64,000 nt of DNA from Cyclobacteriaceae bacterium (lineage in GTDB: Bacteria > Bacteroidota > Bacteroidia > Cytophagales > Cyclobacteriaceae): the NCBI GenBank assembly GCA_016787665.1, contig JAEUUC010000011.1:62001-126000 (forward strand), read 5' to 3'. The first letter of the stretch is position 1. The number at the start of each line of letters is the position of its first letter. This document shows, piece by piece, positions 52,801 to 62,439 of this stretch. The notes under the pieces were generated by a model that made no database searches, was not told the origin of the DNA, and saw only the letters and a list, made by a program, of their open reading frames with translations. The position numbers and the translations under genes are program-made.

Positions 52801-54171
52801 GTGCAAATCCGCACCCGCCTCACCGTCCAGTTTACGCTATGGGTAACCGGAATTATCACATTAGCTTTCCTAGCCATCTACACCCAGATGCGGCTGGTTA
52901 CCCACGAGGACTTTCGGGAGCGGTTGCGGAAAAAGGCCATAACTTCTGCGGTGTTGCTGTTGAAAGTGGAGGAAGTCGACTCGGTATTGCTCCGCACCAT
53001 TGACCTGGCCAAGCGTGACCTCCTGCACCAGGAAAATATTTCGATTCTTAATGAGCACAGGGAAGAGATTTACACCAACAATGATAAGGTTCACTTCAAA
53101 CTAGGCACGGACTTTTTTCGACAGGTGGAAAACGAAGGGGGAGCCACTCGCCAACAGGGAGATTTTGATGTTATCGGAGTGCCATTTCACGATCGGGGGA
53201 AGCACTACACGCTCGTAGCCGGGGCAGTTAATGAAGAAGGCGAAGAGCGGTTGCGCAGTTTACGCGTGACGCTTGTAGCACTTGGAGCCGGCATGGTACT
53301 TATTATAGCATTGGCCGGATGGATCTATGCGGGGCGTGCACTTCGCCCGATACAAAAAATGATTCGGGATCTTCAGCAAATTTCACCCAGCGAGTTGACC
53401 TCGCGGCTTGAAACGCCCCGCCATTTGGATGAAATCGGTCGCCTCACCACCATCATCAATGATCTGCTAACGCGAATCGAACGGGCATTCGAAACCGAAA
53501 AACAATTTGTCAGCAATGTTTCGCACGAGCTCAAAAACCCCCTGACGAAAATCACCTCGCAACTGGAAGTAACACTGTTGCGACCGCGCCCGCCCGAAGA
53601 GTACCAAAAATTGCTGGAGTCACTGCTGGAAGATACGCGCGACCTCAACCAACTGGCCAACAGTTTGCTGGAATTGGCACGACTTTCAGCCGTACGAAAT
53701 GGTCAGCCAATGGAAACGGTTCGATTGGATGAGGTACTGTGGGACGCCCGCGATCACGTGCTCAAAATTAACGAGCACTTTCATGTAACCGTGGCGCCCC
53801 TGCAACTACCGGACGAGGCCGTCCACCTGGAATTACCCGGGCATGGCCACCTTCTCCGGCTGGCGCTCCAAAACATCATCGAAAATGCCTGCAAGTTTTC
53901 GCCCGATCATACCGCCCGGATTGAACTTAACCGCGAGCCCAGTGCATTCGTCATTTTGGTTTCCGATCGTGGCCCCGGCATTCCACCCGAAGATTTGGCC
54001 AACATCCTGAATCCATTTTTCCGCAGCAATGCCACCTCACAAACAAAAGGCCATGGTATCGGTCTGTCGCTGGTTAGCCGAATTATGGCACTTCATGGCG
54101 GAACGATTCGTTTCGAGCCGCTGCAGCCCGGAACATGCGCCCGGATCACTATACCCCAACAGGCCTTTTAA
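52801..54171 (+). CDS. Sensor histidine kinase
   Basis: The start is a GTG at 52801 (MQIRTRLTVQFTLWV), 3 nt after the response regulator stop. The 456-residue protein has two membrane spans (about 10-30 and 155-178) around a sensor region of about 125 residues, a HAMP domain (about 179-232, GRALRPIQKM...), the H box with H242 in VSNVSHELKNPLTKI, and an ATPase domain with IIENACKFSP, VSDRGPGIPPEDL and GIGLSLVSRIMALHGG. It should phosphorylate the adjacent regulator. What the periplasmic part senses is not visible. Confidence 0.93.
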   Translation: MQIRTRLTVQFTLWVTGIITLAFLAIYTQMRLVTHEDFRERLRKKAITSAVLLLKVEEVDSVLLRTIDLAKRDLLHQENISILNEHREEIYTNNDKVHFKLGTDFFRQVENEGGATRQQGDFDVIGVPFHDRGKHYTLVAGAVNEEGEERLRSLRVTLVALGAGMVLIIALAGWIYAGRALRPIQKMIRDLQQISPSELTSRLETPRHLDEIGRLTTIINDLLTRIERAFETEKQFVSNVSHELKNPLTKITSQLEVTLLRPRPPEEYQKLLESLLEDTRDLNQLANSLLELARLSAVRNGQPMETVRLDEVLWDARDHVLKINEHFHVTVAPLQLPDEAVHLELPGHGHLLRLALQNIIENACKFSPDHTARIELNREPSAFVILVSDRGPGIPPEDLANILNPFFRSNATSQTKGHGIGLSLVSRIMALHGGTIRFEPLQPGTCARITIPQQAF

Positions 54172-54313
54172 GTTTTTTCTAATTGACGTTTCCTGCCGGA
54201 CAACACGCTGAAGTCTACCTTTCGCAAGGTTTTGGAGGTTTAGGGATTCTGAGTTTTTCATAGTACAGGTTTGTTTTTGGGGAACCATTGTGTCAGTCAA
54301 ACCAATCGCCCCA

Positions 54314-54346
54314 AAGGGTCAGCGCAAGCTGACCCTTCTATTTTTT
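54314..54346 (+). terminator. Intrinsic terminator with GCAA tetraloop
   Basis: AAGGGTCAGC (54314-54323) and GCTGACCCTT (54328-54337) pair around a GCAA tetraloop and are followed by CTATTTTTT. It separates the two-component pair from prfC. Confidence 0.85.
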
Positions 54347-54376
54347 AAAGAAAATTAACGCTGCGGCTGTTTTTAG

Positions 54377-54384
54377 TAGTTTTG
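54377..54384 (+). promoter_or_regulatory. -7 box upstream of prfC
   Basis: A perfect TAGTTTTG lies 10 nt before the prfC ATG. The -33 region is AT-rich without a clear TTTG. Confidence 0.45.
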
Positions 54385-54394
54385 CGGCCGCTTT

Positions 54395-55978
54395 ATGAAC
54401 CTCCCCTCTGAAATCGCCAGGCGCAGAACCTTTGGCATTATTAGTCACCCGGATGCGGGCAAAACCACGCTTACCGAAAAGCTCTTGCTGTTTGGCGGTG
54501 CCATTCAAAAGGCCGGAGCGGTAAAATCCAGCAAAATCAAGGAACACGCCCGCAGCGACTGGATGGAGATCGAAAAACAACGCGGTATTTCCGTGGCCAC
54601 ATCGGTGATGGGCTTCAACTATAAGGATATCAAAATCAATCTGCTGGATACCCCCGGTCACCAGGACTTTGCCGAAGATACCTACCGCACGCTCACCGCA
54701 GTCGATAGCGTTATAATGGTGATTGATTGCGTAAAAGGTGTGGAGATGCAAACGGAGAAGCTGATGGAGGTTTGCCGCATGCGCAGCACACCGGTGCTCT
54801 GTTTCATCAACAAACTGGATCGCGAAGGCCAGGACCCTTTTGACTTGCTGGATGAAATTGAACAAAAGCTTGACATCAAGGTACGGCCGTTAAGCTGGCC
54901 GATCAGCATGGGGAAAACATTCCGAGGAGTCTACAGCCTTTACGAGAAGAAGCTACACCTGTTTACGCCCAGCAAAACTACGGTAGAAGAGGGCGTTGAA
55001 ATCACGGACATCAATAGTACCGAATTGGATCACCTGGTGGGTGAGAATAATGCCGCCAAACTCCGCGCTGACGTTGAGTTAATTGAAGGCGTATACCCCG
55101 AATTCGATGTAAACGAATACCTGGCGGGTCGAGTAGCCCCGGTTTTTTTTGGAAGCGCAGTAAACAACTTTGGTGTGAAGGAGCTACTCGACACGTTCAT
55201 TCGTATTGCCCCTCCCCCGCAACCGAGGGCTACATCGCTGCGCGTGGTACACCCGGAAGAATCCAAATTTTCAGGTTTCATTTTTAAGATCCACGCCAAC
55301 ATGGATCCCAAACACCGAAACCGCATCGCGTTCATCCGCATCTGCTCCGGCAAATTTGAGCGGGGCAACAACTACTACCATGTGCGTCAGGAGAAATCGC
55401 TTCGGTTTTCCAATGCTACCGCCTTTATGGCACAAGACCGCGAAACCGTTGAAGAAGCCTGGCCGGGCGATATTGTGGGGATCTATGACACGGGTAATCT
55501 AAAGATTGGGGATACGCTGACCGAAGGAGAAAAAACAGTATACACGGGTATTCCAAGTTTTTCGCCCGAGATATTCAAAGAGGTGCTGAACAAGGACGCC
55601 ATGAAAACCAAGCAATTGGAAAAAGGGCTCCAGCAGTTAATGGAGGAAGGCGTGGCCCAGTTATTCACATTCGACATTGGCAAACGCAAAGTGGTAGGCA
55701 CTGTGGGTGCGCTGCAGTTTGAAGTCATTCAGTTTCGCCTCAAGCACGAGTACAGCGCCACGGTGGAGTTTGTACCACAAAATATCTACAAAGCGTGTTG
55801 GATTAGCAGCAACAATCCTCAAAAACTGCAGGAGTTCATTGACAGCAAACAGCGGCATATCGCCCGCGATAAGGAGGGAAAACTGGTATTTATGGCTGAG
55901 TCAAAAGCATGGCTGCAAATGGTACAAGACAACTTCCCGGAAATCCAGTTTCATTTTACGTCTGAATTCAAGAGCTAG
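54395..55978 (+). CDS. prfC: Peptide chain release factor 3
   Basis: RF3 is a GTPase that removes RF1 or RF2 from the ribosome after peptide release. The 527-residue product has G1 at [10 protein letters not shown] (about 17-26), the [11 protein letters not shown] switch region, DTPGHQDF (about 88-95), [10 protein letters not shown], and the family-specific C-terminal domains with [20 protein letters not shown] residues ([19 protein letters not shown]). Length is normal. Its stop codon shares CTAG with the stop of the convergent GWxTD gene. Confidence 0.96.
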   Translation: MNLPSEIARRRTFGIISHPDAGKTTLTEKLLLFGGAIQKAGAVKSSKIKEHARSDWMEIEKQRGISVATSVMGFNYKDIKINLLDTPGHQDFAEDTYRTLTAVDSVIMVIDCVKGVEMQTEKLMEVCRMRSTPVLCFINKLDREGQDPFDLLDEIEQKLDIKVRPLSWPISMGKTFRGVYSLYEKKLHLFTPSKTTVEEGVEITDINSTELDHLVGENNAAKLRADVELIEGVYPEFDVNEYLAGRVAPVFFGSAVNNFGVKELLDTFIRIAPPPQPRATSLRVVHPEESKFSGFIFKIHANMDPKHRNRIAFIRICSGKFERGNNYYHVRQEKSLRFSNATAFMAQDRETVEEAWPGDIVGIYDTGNLKIGDTLTEGEKTVYTGIPSFSPEIFKEVLNKDAMKTKQLEKGLQQLMEEGVAQLFTFDIGKRKVVGTVGALQFEVIQFRLKHEYSATVEFVPQNIYKACWISSNNPQKLQEFIDSKQRHIARDKEGKLVFMAESKAWLQMVQDNFPEIQFHFTSEFKS

Positions 55979-57150
55979 AACCTCGCTTTGCGCCAAAGGT
56001 CAATGGTGCTGTACCAGGCTTCCGCAAAACGCTTGTCACGCAGCAGGATGAAGTGATCCGGATCATACACGCTGCCGCTTTTTACAAACGTAAACGATAC
56101 ATCGAGGGCGCGGTAGCGCCATACCTGATTGCCTGAGTTGAAGAGTAATTCGTCCGGAGGGCCAAAGACCAGATAAATCATACCCCGGTCGGACCGCCAG
56201 CCTTCTTTATATGACGTGAAATACGTGTTCGCCAGCTCAACTCTGCGAAAATAGCTACGCATAAAATTCCGGGCGCGATCTTTATCGCGCGTTATCTCCA
56301 GGATCACTTTATCGAACAGCGCTTTATCGCTGCCGGCCGCCTCCAGACTCTTATACTCGTCAGGCGTACACACGTACATGAGCGGATCGCGAATCTGTTC
56401 TACGCGGTTGAATTTCGGAAAAGGGGGCGGCACCGCCATCATGGTAAAGCCCTCGGCAGCGGCTGTATCCTCCTGAAACAAGTAAAGACCGGGTGATTTG
56501 AACCGAATCGTTTCCCCGCTCCTGACCTGAAAAAGTGAGTCGTGAAAAAGAAAGCGCTCAACCGGTGCCAGCTTTTCGGCAAACGGTGGCAAAGCGGGAG
56601 GAAACTTTTGATTTCGGTAGAATGACACAAACATCGGTGTGTTGGGCCCGGAGCCCACCACCTTAAAGGATTCGCCAACGGAGACGTAGCTGGACATCCA
56701 GACTCCAGCTTCATTTTCCAGCCGGCCCCTGACCGGAAAAATCGGCTCAATCAAATGATGGAAAGTCCATTGCCGTCCGGTTTTCTGATTGCGGATGATC
56801 AAAACCAGCAGGTAGGGCTTTTCCCGCAGATCAACGGAAACAAGGCCCGTCACCGGCTTACTCTGCGCTTCAATTACAACGCTATCCTTTTTGAACTCGG
56901 TACCGACACGCTGGGTATAACTTTCACGCGTCTCCCACAACACCAGGTAAACCTGTTGCAGATTGTCTATTGGCTTAAAAGATAAGCGATAGTCTACCCG
57001 CATCTTACCCTCCTCATGTTGTGCATGCAGTGATGCCTGCACTTCTTCATTGGGGTCGTACAAATAGTTTTGATTTAGGGAGGCAATGGACTGAGCCTTC
57101 AACGAGACGGCAGCCATGAGCCCGAATAACGTGATCAGCAGTCTTTTCAT
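55975..57150 (-). CDS. Exported GWxTD-domain protein
   Basis: The ATG at 57150 ([20 protein letters not shown]) gives a signal peptide and 391 residues. The C-terminal third has the GWxTD signature as [20 protein letters not shown], followed by PPDEL (about 325-350). Such proteins occur in Bacteroidota and related phyla and are not well understood. The N-terminal part (about 30-200) is beta-rich and probably forms Ig-like domains. The Thr in GWxTD is replaced by Ser (GWRSD). It shares its stop region with prfC. Confidence 0.82.
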   Translation of the reverse strand: MKRLLITLFGLMAAVSLKAQSIASLNQNYLYDPNEEVQASLHAQHEEGKMRVDYRLSFKPIDNLQQVYLVLWETRESYTQRVGTEFKKDSVVIEAQSKPVTGLVSVDLREKPYLLVLIIRNQKTGRQWTFHHLIEPIFPVRGRLENEAGVWMSSYVSVGESFKVVGSGPNTPMFVSFYRNQKFPPALPPFAEKLAPVERFLFHDSLFQVRSGETIRFKSPGLYLFQEDTAAAEGFTMMAVPPPFPKFNRVEQIRDPLMYVCTPDEYKSLEAAGSDKALFDKVILEITRDKDRARNFMRSYFRRVELANTYFTSYKEGWRSDRGMIYLVFGPPDELLFNSGNQVWRYRALDVSFTFVKSGSVYDPDHFILLRDKRFAEAWYSTIDLWRKARF

Positions 57151-57192
57151 ACACACAAACCGGTGGTTAATTTACAACGAACAATTGAGAGT

Positions 57193-57221
57193 ATTCGGTT
57201 AATTTGCGACCGAATTTTTTT
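57193..57221 (+). promoter_or_regulatory. Terminator-like hairpin directly before a methyltransferase start
   Basis: ATTCGGT (57193-57199) and ACCGAAT (57209-57215) form a 7-bp stem around TAATTTGCG, followed by a T-run that runs up to the ATG at 57222. In the plus direction it looks like an intrinsic terminator, yet it precedes a gene. It may fold in the leader of this mRNA or only mark the end of a short transcript. Confidence 0.4.
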
Positions 57222-57998
57222 ATGGCTTCCGTCTTTACTACCGAGATAACATCCGGCTCCATCCCATCGGATAACCCGATTCACCAGCGTTTGTTAAAGG
57301 CCTATGTGTGGGCGGCCGACCTGGTGAGTGGTCATACCCTGGAAGTGGGCTGTGGAGAAGGTCGTGGCCTGGATCTGTTGCTGCCACGCGTAACCGCCCT
57401 CACCGCTATTGACAAGCTGACCAACGTGATTGGCGAATTGCGCAAGCGCTACCCGTCTATCACCTTCATCGATGACTTCCTGCCGCCCTTGCGCAACCTG
57501 GCCGATAATTCATTTGACTGTGTGGTGAGTTTCCAGGTAATTGAACACATCGAGGATGATCACTTTTTTTTGAAAGAAATTCACCGCGTATTGAAACCGG
57601 GCGGCCTCGCGTTAATCACGACACCCAATCGTCCTTTGTCGCTCAGCCGCAACCCTTGGCATGTGCGTGAGTACACGGCCAGCGAGCTTACCTCGCTGGC
57701 CAAAAAGTATTTTGCTTCGGTATCCATGAAAGGTCTTACCGGCAATGACAAGGTACTGGCGTATTACGAGCGTAACAAAAAATCCGTGGAGCGCATTACG
57801 CGATGGGACATCCTGGATCTGCAATACCGACTGCCGGCCGCCTGGCTGCGCGTGCCCTACGAAATACTAAACCGGCTCAACCGAAACAAACTGAAAACGA
57901 CTTCGGACGAGCTGGTCATGTCCATCCGGCATGACGACTACCTCATCACCGAGGATGCCGAACACGCACTGGATTTATTTCTGATCGTGCGGAAATGA
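57222..57998 (+). CDS. Class I SAM-dependent methyltransferase
   Basis: The ATG at 57222 (MASVFTTEITSG) gives 258 residues. Motif I is HTLEVGCGEGRGLDLLL (about 38-54), followed by the acidic AIDKL, then FDCVVSFQVIEHIEDD (about 100-115) and HRVLKPGGLALITTPN. The C-terminal part has LDLQYRLPAAWLRVPYEI, close to a group found near surface-glycan and lipid genes. The substrate is not clear. It ends 7 nt before the stop of the convergent M28 peptidase. Confidence 0.88.
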   Translation: MASVFTTEITSGSIPSDNPIHQRLLKAYVWAADLVSGHTLEVGCGEGRGLDLLLPRVTALTAIDKLTNVIGELRKRYPSITFIDDFLPPLRNLADNSFDCVVSFQVIEHIEDDHFFLKEIHRVLKPGGLALITTPNRPLSLSRNPWHVREYTASELTSLAKKYFASVSMKGLTGNDKVLAYYERNKKSVERITRWDILDLQYRLPAAWLRVPYEILNRLNRNKLKTTSDELVMSIRHDDYLITEDAEHALDLFLIVRK

Positions 57999-58005
57999 GG
58001 TAATG

Positions 58006-59376
58006 CTACAACCCGTACTGGTCCAACAAGTAAACCATGGCGGCCATGGCAGCCGCACCCATCTCCAACTCGCGTTTATCCACCTTGTCGAACGTATCTT
58101 CCGCGGTGTGGTGGTAATTGAAGTACCGTTGGGAGTCGGGCAGATAGCCCAAGAGCGGTACGCCCTGCGGAGCCAGTGGTCCGATATCCGCACCGCCACC
58201 CTCCTGACTAAAGTCGGCCAGCCCGTATGGTTCCAGCAACGGCTTCCAGCTTCTGACCTTGGTCTTCTTCGCATCATCCATGCTCAGGGTGAACCCACGG
58301 GGCGTAAAGCCACCGCGATCCGATTCCATGGCGGCCAGATGCTTTTCTTTTTTGGCCAGGGCCTGCCGGGCATACTCGGTTCCTCCACGCAAGCCGTTCT
58401 CCTCATTCATGAACAACACCGCCCGCACCGTGCGCTTCGGCTTATACCCCATGGCTTTGAACAGCCGAAGCACTTCAATGGCCTGCACGCAACCTGCACC
58501 ATCATCGTGGGCCCCCTGACCCAGATCCCACGAATCGAGGTGACCGCTCACCACAATAATCTCTTCCGGATGCTCCGAGCCCTTGATCTCTCCAATCACG
58601 TTGTACGAGGGGGCATCGGGCAAAATTTCGCAATGCGACTCCATATAGAACTGCAAGCCGCTATCGTCTTTCAATAGTTTACTAAGCAACTCGGCATGGC
58701 GCGTGCTGATGGCCAGGGCCGGAATTTGCGGAACATTGGGTGCATACCGCAGTCCACCGGTATGTGGATAATCTTCAAGATTCGATCCCATCGACCGAAC
58801 CAAAGCACCTACCGCACCGTACTTGGCGGCCTCGCTTGCCCCGCTTCCCCGCTGATCAACTGCGCCACCATAACCGGTAAAGGTGTTTATCCGCGTGGGG
58901 TCCATGGCCCGATTGAAGAAAACAATCTTGCCCTTAACGTTCTTTTCGCCCAATTGCTTGAGTTCATCAAAACTCCTGACCTCGATCACGGGTGCTGAAA
59001 TGCCGGATGGGCCGGTACCGATGCTTCCACCCAACGCACAAACGTTCACCTCCACGGTGCCCATCTTGCGTGAATTCACAATACGACCCATCTCCTTTTG
59101 TCCCCTTACCCAGTGCGGTACCATCACCGGCTGAAGGTAAACATTATCGAAGCCGTAGTCCTGCATGACATGGCGGCCCCACTCCACGGCAGCCGCAGCT
59201 CCAGGTGAGCCACTGAGGCGGTGTCCGACCTTGTTACAGAGGTAGTCCAGCATAGCGTACGACTCACCATTCCGCAAGGCCTCGTCAAAAATCTGCCGGA
59301 TCGATGACTCATCGCGGGTTTGTGCAGCGCCCGCGAGTGACCCCAGCAGCAGCAGACAAGCACCAATATATTTCAT
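58006..59376 (-). CDS. Exported M28-family zinc aminopeptidase with PA domain
   Basis: The 456-residue product has a signal peptide (about 1-18) and the M28 catalytic core. Metal ligands appear in VSGHLDSWDLGQGAHDDGAG (His and Asp), MNEENGLRGG (catalytic Glu), MESDRGG (Asp) and YHHTAEDTFD (His). A PA domain (about 120-235, with GKIVFFNRAM) is inserted before the core. This matches the plasma glutamate carboxypeptidase/carboxypeptidase Q group. It is probably a periplasmic or surface dipeptidase. It starts 11 nt after the small CxxC protein gene and is likely co-transcribed. Confidence 0.92.
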   Translation of the reverse strand: MKYIGACLLLLGSLAGAAQTRDESSIRQIFDEALRNGESYAMLDYLCNKVGHRLSGSPGAAAAVEWGRHVMQDYGFDNVYLQPVMVPHWVRGQKEMGRIVNSRKMGTVEVNVCALGGSIGTGPSGISAPVIEVRSFDELKQLGEKNVKGKIVFFNRAMDPTRINTFTGYGGAVDQRGSGASEAAKYGAVGALVRSMGSNLEDYPHTGGLRYAPNVPQIPALAISTRHAELLSKLLKDDSGLQFYMESHCEILPDAPSYNVIGEIKGSEHPEEIIVVSGHLDSWDLGQGAHDDGAGCVQAIEVLRLFKAMGYKPKRTVRAVLFMNEENGLRGGTEYARQALAKKEKHLAAMESDRGGFTPRGFTLSMDDAKKTKVRSWKPLLEPYGLADFSQEGGGADIGPLAPQGVPLLGYLPDSQRYFNYHHTAEDTFDKVDKRELEMGAAAMAAMVYLLDQYGL

Positions 59377-59387
59377 AGTCTTAACGT

Positions 59388-59813
59388 TTACTTTTTCACA
59401 ACTTTCGCCTGCTGCAGCAAGTAGATGTGGTGGTCCGGATCGCGGTCGTTCAACCGCAAAATTCCTTCCATCCAGATGGCATCAGGGCTGAATTTGATTT
59501 TTTCATCGGTCTCCACTTCTACCACCGTCTCGGGCCCGGCCGCCCCGCAGAAATAGCACACATTAAAGGGCAGGGCCGAGAACATAAATTTTTCAACATC
59601 CCCCACCTCCCCGGCTGGTATCACATATCCCTTCAGCCTGACCTTCTTTCCCTGGTAGCTCTTCAAATGCTGACTAAACCGTGGCACCTCAACCGTGTAA
59701 CCCTGCGGATCTTTCTTTGTCTCAAAACCAACCTCAGCGAGAATATGCCAGAAATTAGCATCGTTCTGAGCGGGCGAAAGCCACCACAGGAAAAAAAGCA
59801 GAAGTCGAATCAT
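59388..59813 (-). CDS. Exported DUF3299-like protein with CxxC motif, paralogue 2
   Basis: The ATG at 59813 (MIRLLLFFLWWLSPAQ) gives a signal peptide and 141 residues. The core reads VRLKGYVIPAGEVG (about 56-69), then FSALPFNVCYFCGAAGPETV (about 78-97) with the CxxC motif, and GILRLNDRD near the end. It is a clear relative of the protein at 37213-37671. It heads a two-gene unit with the M28 peptidase. The cysteine pair suggests metal or redox use; the role is unknown. Confidence 0.72.
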   Translation of the reverse strand: MIRLLLFFLWWLSPAQNDANFWHILAEVGFETKKDPQGYTVEVPRFSQHLKSYQGKKVRLKGYVIPAGEVGDVEKFMFSALPFNVCYFCGAAGPETVVEVETDEKIKFSPDAIWMEGILRLNDRDPDHHIYLLQQAKVVKK

Positions 59814-59865
59814 CAGCGAAAAATACAGAATCGCGTGCGCCCGAACCAAGTAGTTTAAACAAACG

Positions 59866-59896
59866 TTTGAAATGCGGTGATGATCTGAGAGATTTG
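59866..59896 (+). promoter_or_regulatory. Promoter of sdaA
   Basis: TTTG (59866-59869) and GAGATTTG (59889-59896, one mismatch) are 19 nt apart. The sdaA ATG is 20 nt downstream. Confidence 0.55.
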
Positions 59897-59916
59897 AATG
59901 ATCAAAAAATCAGCGT

Positions 59917-60816
59917 ATGGCGTATCTGTTTGAATCCTTTGCCGGTTGGAAGGCCTATAGCCTGGAAAAGAAGATGGCCTTGCCGGAGGTGGTAATGGAG
60001 TACGAACAGCATCAAAGAAATCGTACGCGTGAGGAGATTATCGAAGGGCTGGCCAAAGCGTTGGCCGTGATGAAAGATGCCGTGCGCACCGGGCTGGAGG
60101 AAGACATGACCTCACGGTCTGGCATGATCAATAACGGAGCAAAAAAGGTGTATCGGTATCCGACCCCGGTACTCAGCAAGGAATTTCAGCAACTGATCTC
60201 GCGTGCGCTGGCGGCCAAAGAAGTCAACTCCTGCATGGGTCGCGTAGTGGCTGCGCCTACAGCCGGAGCAAGTGGCATTATGCCCGGCATTCTGTTTACG
60301 TTGCAAGACATTCACAAAATCGATGACGAAAAAATTATTGAAGCCATGTTACTGGCGGCCGGCATCGGGTTGATCATTGAACAAAAAGCATCGATTGCCG
60401 GGGCAGTTGGAGGGTGCCAGGCGGAGACGGGTACGGCTGCCGCGATGGGGGCCGGGGCGATTGTGTACTGCCTGGGCGGCAATACCGACCAGATATTGAA
60501 TGCGGTGGCCATCACCATTCAATGCATGTTGGGCCTCGTGTGCGACCCGGTGGCCGGTTTGGTTGAAGTGCCTTGCGTGGTGCGCAACGCCAGTGCTGCG
60601 GCTATTGCCTTCAGTTCTGCCCAAATCGGGCTGGCCGATGTCAGCAGCGTAATTCCCGTGGATGAAGTAATTGAAGCCATGGGTGAAATTGGTGCCAGCA
60701 TGGAAACGCGTTACAAAGAAACGGCCCTGGGCGGATTGGCCGCTACCAAAACAGGCCAAGCCATCAGCAAGAAAGTGTTGATCCGGGATATTGAGGTGTT
60801 ACCGGATGAGCAATAG
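59917..60816 (+). CDS. sdaAA: L-serine ammonia-lyase, iron-sulfur type, alpha subunit
   Basis: This enzyme converts L-serine to pyruvate and ammonia with a 4Fe-4S cluster. The 299-residue product has APTAGASGIMPGI (about 112-124) and three cluster cysteines in GGCQAETG (about 165-172), GLVCDPVAG and VPCVVRN. It is the two-subunit type in length, but no beta subunit gene is adjacent. A separate beta gene elsewhere is expected; that is inference. Serine made from glycine links it loosely with gcvP in this window. Confidence 0.93.
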   Translation: MAYLFESFAGWKAYSLEKKMALPEVVMEYEQHQRNRTREEIIEGLAKALAVMKDAVRTGLEEDMTSRSGMINNGAKKVYRYPTPVLSKEFQQLISRALAAKEVNSCMGRVVAAPTAGASGIMPGILFTLQDIHKIDDEKIIEAMLLAAGIGLIIEQKASIAGAVGGCQAETGTAAAMGAGAIVYCLGGNTDQILNAVAITIQCMLGLVCDPVAGLVEVPCVVRNASAAAIAFSSAQIGLADVSSVIPVDEVIEAMGEIGASMETRYKETALGGLAATKTGQAISKKVLIRDIEVLPDEQ

Positions 60817-60970
60817 TCAATGTAAGATTTTGTTGAATACCTTTTGGAAGTAACACTGTTAGTCATAGCTGTAGTGATTTAAACACTATTACAATAACGG
60901 GTGGCTTGACAGGTTTTTGCTTTCGATTTTTCTTTGCATCAAATTTTTTTTAGAACAAAAACAAAATCAA

Positions 60971-61168
60971 ATGATTTACGATCTAAATAAGATAGATGCT
61001 CATGAAATCGAGGCTCTATTCAGAAAAGGTGCCTACATGCTAGCGCCTAGACGAGGTGATTTAATTGGAATTCAACTTTATGGTCAATCTTTCAATTGCC
61101 AACCATTACGGATAACTGTGATTGACCAGTTCGGGTCTATTCTGAAGCTCATCGCTACCAAGATTTAG
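60971..61168 (+). CDS. Small hypothetical protein
   Basis: An ATG at 60971 (MIYDLNKIDAHEIEALF) gives 65 residues that are hydrophilic, with a repeating pattern that could be helical early (about 8-18) and stranded later (RITVIDQFG). It lies in an AT-rich spacer that differs in base use from its neighbours. A weak CTTG-N20-TTTCTTTG promoter lies around 60905-60936. No family is recognised. It may be real, possibly acquired, or chance. Confidence 0.4.
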   Translation: MIYDLNKIDAHEIEALFRKGAYMLAPRRGDLIGIQLYGQSFNCQPLRITVIDQFGSILKLIATKI

Positions 61169-61224
61169 CTCATTTAAGAAAATTCGACTTCATAGGTATT
61201 CATGAATGGCGGTATCGTCCGAAA

Positions 61225-61689
61225 TCAATTCCACTGAATGCCCTGCACCCAGTCTACGATAAAATCGTAACCAAAGTAAACGGCAGTCGTAAGCGCCACC
61301 GACCACAAACAGGCGCTGATGAGCATAAAAAATATGACCTTCTGGCGCGAGCTACCCAACCCCACGGCCAACAAGGTGCCACCAATCGGTGTCAGAATTA
61401 CAGGCGTTAAAAAGGCGATACCCGGTAGTCCATACTTCAAGTACCACGTAGCTGATCGGCCATCCAGGTTGCGCTCAGGCCGGTCTTTAAAGAATCGTTG
61501 AATGATGTGCTTCCGAATGAATTCACCGAAATAGGTGAACGCCACCACCGATGTCATCATCCCCCCTGCCGTGGCAATCATCGTGGTGATCAGGTGCAAG
61601 CCGGCAGCCTTTCCACCGATCGGCCCCAAAATAAACTTCAGCGTAGCCGAGAGCAACACCGGTATCGCCTTAAGGATTTCTTCCCACAT
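61225..61689 (-). CDS. Small integral membrane protein, small multidrug export family-like
   Basis: The ATG at 61689 (MWEEILKAIPVLLSATLKFI) gives 154 residues with four hydrophobic spans near 8-28, 30-55, 82-108 and 112-138. Between them are a basic loop, KHIIQRFFKDRPERN, and the conserved-looking TPVILTPIGGTLLAVGLG. This fits the family named small multi-drug export proteins (PF06695), whose transport role is poorly supported. It sits 41 nt after upp on the same strand. Confidence 0.65.
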   Translation of the reverse strand: MWEEILKAIPVLLSATLKFILGPIGGKAAGLHLITTMIATAGGMMTSVVAFTYFGEFIRKHIIQRFFKDRPERNLDGRSATWYLKYGLPGIAFLTPVILTPIGGTLLAVGLGSSRQKVIFFMLISACLWSVALTTAVYFGYDFIVDWVQGIQWN

Positions 61690-61730
61690 AACTTTCAATT
61701 CCCCACAAATTGGTCAGGATTGGGCGCAGC

Positions 61731-62378
61731 TCATAATTTTTCTCCAAAACTCAAATCACCCGCATCGCCTAGCCCCGGAACGATATAGAGTTGCTGATTG
61801 AGTTTTTCATCAATCGCAAACGTCCAAAGATCGTAAGAGGCGTTCAACTTTTTTTGAATGTGCGCAATACCCTCGGGAGCTGCAACCAACGCGGCCAAAT
61901 GCAAATGCCGCGGCTTTTCGCGCTGCAACAATTGGCCACATACCCGCAACACAGACTGCCCGGTGGCCAGCATCGGATCAATCAGAATGACAGTGCGATC
62001 GGTAAGGGGCGGCAGGGCCATATACTCCATCTCAATCGCCAATTGGCTCTCACTTTCTTTGCGGTAAGCGCCTATAAATCCACAGTCGCTTTGATCAAAA
62101 AAATATTGGAAGCCTGCAAAATAGGGAAGCCCGGCCCGCAAAATGGTAAGTAAAACCGGTGGCTGATCCGGCACCAGCACGTGAGCTGGCGCCAGCGGTG
62201 TTTCCACTTTTTGCGATACGTAGGTCAGGTGCCGCGAAATCTCATACGCCATGATGGCGCCCAACCGCTCAAGATTATGGCGGAAGCGGGCCCGGTCGCG
62301 CTGAATATCACGATCGCGCAATTCCGCTAAGAACGCAAGGGCAATGGTGTTGGTCTCACTTAGGTTGTGAATAGTCAT
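61731..62378 (-). CDS. upp: Uracil phosphoribosyltransferase
   Basis: Upp makes UMP from uracil and PRPP. The 215-residue product has LRAGLPYFAGFQYF (about 80-93), the PRPP motif VILIDPMLATGQSV (about 128-141), and the C-terminal uracil-binding stretch YIVPGLGDAGDLSFG (about 198-212). Length is normal. It lies near udk, the other uridine-salvage gene of this window, but about 17 kb away. It is divergent from the M42-like peptidase. Confidence 0.93.
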   Translation of the reverse strand: MTIHNLSETNTIALAFLAELRDRDIQRDRARFRHNLERLGAIMAYEISRHLTYVSQKVETPLAPAHVLVPDQPPVLLTILRAGLPYFAGFQYFFDQSDCGFIGAYRKESESQLAIEMEYMALPPLTDRTVILIDPMLATGQSVLRVCGQLLQREKPRHLHLAALVAAPEGIAHIQKKLNASYDLWTFAIDEKLNQQLYIVPGLGDAGDLSFGEKL

Positions 62379-62439
62379 GACGTTGAAATCAACCGAAAAT
62401 TTAGCGAAATGTCGTAAACTGCCGGTGAATTCTTTGTCA

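Larger units (their letters stand above)
54172..54394 (+). other. Intergenic stretch between the kinase gene and prfC
   Basis: No gene is supported in these 223 nt. Near the end are a terminator hairpin (54314-54346) and a TAGTTTTG box (54377-54384). The T-rich region around 54215-54300 has no clear structure. Confidence 0.5.
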
